From Herpetosiphonaceae bacterium (lineage in GTDB: Bacteria > Chloroflexota > Chloroflexia > Chloroflexales > Kallotenuaceae): a stretch of DNA of 59,569 nucleotides. The position numbers were made by a program, and so were the translations under genes. The stretch spans positions 1 to 59,569 of the forward strand of contig JACDGP010000016.1 of NCBI GenBank assembly GCA_013821605.1, in the 5' to 3' direction. The notes beneath the pieces are model-generated. The model saw nothing but the letters and a program-made list of their open reading frames with translations. It was not told the DNA's origin and ran no database searches. Of this stretch, positions 58,401-59,569 are shown piece by piece; within the stretch, counting starts at the first letter, position 1, and each line of letters starts with the position of its first letter.

Positions 58401-59569
58401 ATGAATGATGTAGCCTCCTCCTTTGTCGCCCTCCGCTACCGGAACTTTCGGCTGCTCTGGCTCGGGCAGCTGGTATCGATGGTGGGCTCAATGATGCAGA
58501 ACGTCGCGATCCTGTGGCACATCTCGTTGCTCGTGCCACCCGCGCAAAAAGGGCTGGCACTCGGGTTAGTTGGCCTGGTCCGGGTCGTGCCGATCATCAT
58601 CCTCTCGCTGGTGAGTGGTGTCGTCGCCGATGTGCTCGACCGGCGCAAGGTGATGCTGTTGACGCAAACTGGCATGGCGCTTACGGCCATCGTATTGGCC
58701 ATCGTAAGCTTCGCTGGACTGCACGTCGCTTGGCCGATCTATGTGTTGACGGCACTCAGCGCCGGTATCGGGACCTTCGATGGCCCCGCCCGCCAAGCGT
58801 TAATTCCGTCGCTGGTACCAGCCGAGCACTTCCCCAACGCCATCAGCCTTAATACCGTCATGTTCCAGTTTGCAGCGGTGCTTGGTCCGGCGCTGGGCGG
58901 TCTTGTGCTCGCGACACGGGGCGTTAGCTGGGTCTACGCCTTCAACGCAATTTCATTTGTGGCGGTGATCGTAGGCCTGTTGCTGATGCGTGATCTCCCG
59001 GTCCGTGCGCGGGCCGCCGAGCAGGCCCAGCCGCACATCAGTCTTGGCGCAGCCATCGATGGGCTGCGCTTTGTCTTTGGCACGCCCCTGATTCGTTCAA
59101 CCATGCTGCTGGACTTCTTTGCAACCTTCTTCTCATCGGCCACGGCCCTGCTGCCGATCTTTGCCCAAGACATCCTTCAGGTTGGTGCACAAGGCTATGG
59201 CTTGCTCTTCGCAGCACCGGCCGTCGGCGCATTTGTCGCCGGACTCGGCATGCTCCGCGTAGCCAATCGCATCCAACGTCGCGGCTGGGTGCTCCTCAGC
59301 GCAGTCCTGGTTTATGGCCTGGCAACGGTCGTCTTCGGCGTGTCGCACCTGTTCTGGCTGACCTTCGCTTGCCTTGCACTAACCGGAGCTGCTGATACGG
59401 TAAGTATGGTGCTGCGCAATGTTGTGCGCCAGCTTGCGACGCCGGACGAGTTGCGCGGGCGCATGACCAGCGTCAACATGATCTTTTTCATGGGCGGTCC
59501 GCAGTTAGGTGAACTAGAGGCAGGTGTGGTCGCGAACGCATGGGGAGCACCGCTCTCGGTGATCAGTGG
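58401..59569 (+). CDS. MFS transporter of the EntS type (3' end outside window)
   Basis: 389 codons are visible and the frame is open at the window edge. It begins MNDVASSFVALRYRNFRLLW, then LGQLVSMVGSMMQNVAILWH and the family motif GVVADVLDRRKVMLL between helices 2 and 3, GTFDGPARQALIPSLVPAEH, NAISLNTVMFQFAAVLGPAL and DELRGRMTSVNMIFFMGGPQ. These match the MFS_3 group (EntS-like exporters of siderophores and drugs). It is 45 bases after rhaB but has its own possible -10 box, so it may not belong to the rhamnose operon. Confidence 0.88.
   Translation, partial: MNDVASSFVALRYRNFRLLWLGQLVSMVGSMMQNVAILWHISLLVPPAQKGLALGLVGLVRVVPIIILSLVSGVVADVLDRRKVMLLTQTGMALTAIVLAIVSFAGLHVAWPIYVLTALSAGIGTFDGPARQALIPSLVPAEHFPNAISLNTVMFQFAAVLGPALGGLVLATRGVSWVYAFNAISFVAVIVGLLLMRDLPVRARAAEQAQPHISLGAAIDGLRFVFGTPLIRSTMLLDFFATFFSSATALLPIFAQDILQVGAQGYGLLFAAPAVGAFVAGLGMLRVANRIQRRGWVLLSAVLVYGLATVVFGVSHLFWLTFACLALTGAADTVSMVLRNVVRQLATPDELRGRMTSVNMIFFMGGPQLGELEAGVVANAWGAPLSVIS

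Overview
The window looks like a chromosomal segment of a GC-rich bacterium, most probably a member of the Chloroflexota (class Chloroflexia). The main pointers are the rhamnose locus (DeoR-type regulator, RbsA-type ABC transporter, RhaA, a fused aldolase/dehydrogenase of the RhaEW type, RhaB), an azurin/auracyanin-like lipoprotein, a zinc-ribbon-bearing sigma-54, many lipobox proteins and an LCP cell-wall protein. This assignment is inference from family resemblance; no marker search was possible. About fifty protein genes are packed on both strands, often with ATGA stop/start overlaps. I see no tRNA, rRNA, CRISPR array or insertion sequence. The longest gap between genes is about 290 bases (25847-26139).

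Region by region. 1-5810 (minus strand): an ECF sigma factor, an anti-sigma protein whose outer part is two tandem solute-binding domains, a MacA/HlyD-like lipoprotein and an FtsX-like permease cut by the window edge; all four are translationally coupled. 5957-10487 (plus): cupin, DinB-like protein, M19 dipeptidase, M61 aminopeptidase, GNAT acetyltransferase. 10489-12629 (minus): WecG/TagA glycosyltransferase, cyclophilin lipoprotein, Pth. 12759-13844 (plus): orphan histidine kinase. 13841-16303 (minus): HEAT-like protein, RNase HII, methyltransferase, ribosomal protein L19. 16561-25846 (minus): a three-gene operon of a small two-helix membrane protein, a giant NACHT-type NTPase with a very long TPR array, and a TPR/clan CD (C25-like) cysteine peptidase. 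26140-27114: ROK sugar kinase. 27287-32245 (plus): RpoN, an inactive/active M16 peptidase pair, an esterase and a small membrane protein. 32252-35121 (minus): small hypothetical, GlsB-like, azurin-like and LCP proteins. 35259-38729 (plus): HtrA-like protease and GT39 transferase. 38726-40595 (minus): two EamA transporters. 40651-44785: DnaQ-WYL exonuclease, membrane protein, M28 peptidase, PurQ, PurC. 44919-45739: a small zinc protein and a membrane protein. 45849-58355: rhamnose/fuconate locus. 58401 to the end: an MFS exporter, truncated.

How the parts work together. The rhamnose locus is a complete uptake and catabolic route: a periplasmic-type binding lipoprotein, two permeases and an ATPase import the sugar. 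RhaA isomerises it, RhaB phosphorylates it, and the RhaEW-type fusion cleaves rhamnulose-1-phosphate and oxidises the lactaldehyde. A divergent DeoR regulator shares the promoter region, and next to it lies an L-fuconate dehydratase broken by a frameshift.

The two places most likely to hold something new are the NACHT-TPR / C25-like peptidase / two-helix membrane protein operon, which has the architecture of a sensor-protease-membrane signalling or defence module, and the ECF sigma / anti-sigma-(solute-binding)2 / exporter operon, which reads as a ligand-sensing one-membrane signalling switch. Several genes (40651, 42223, 58401) have a -10 box placed so that the start codon is at or next to +1, suggesting leaderless transcripts.
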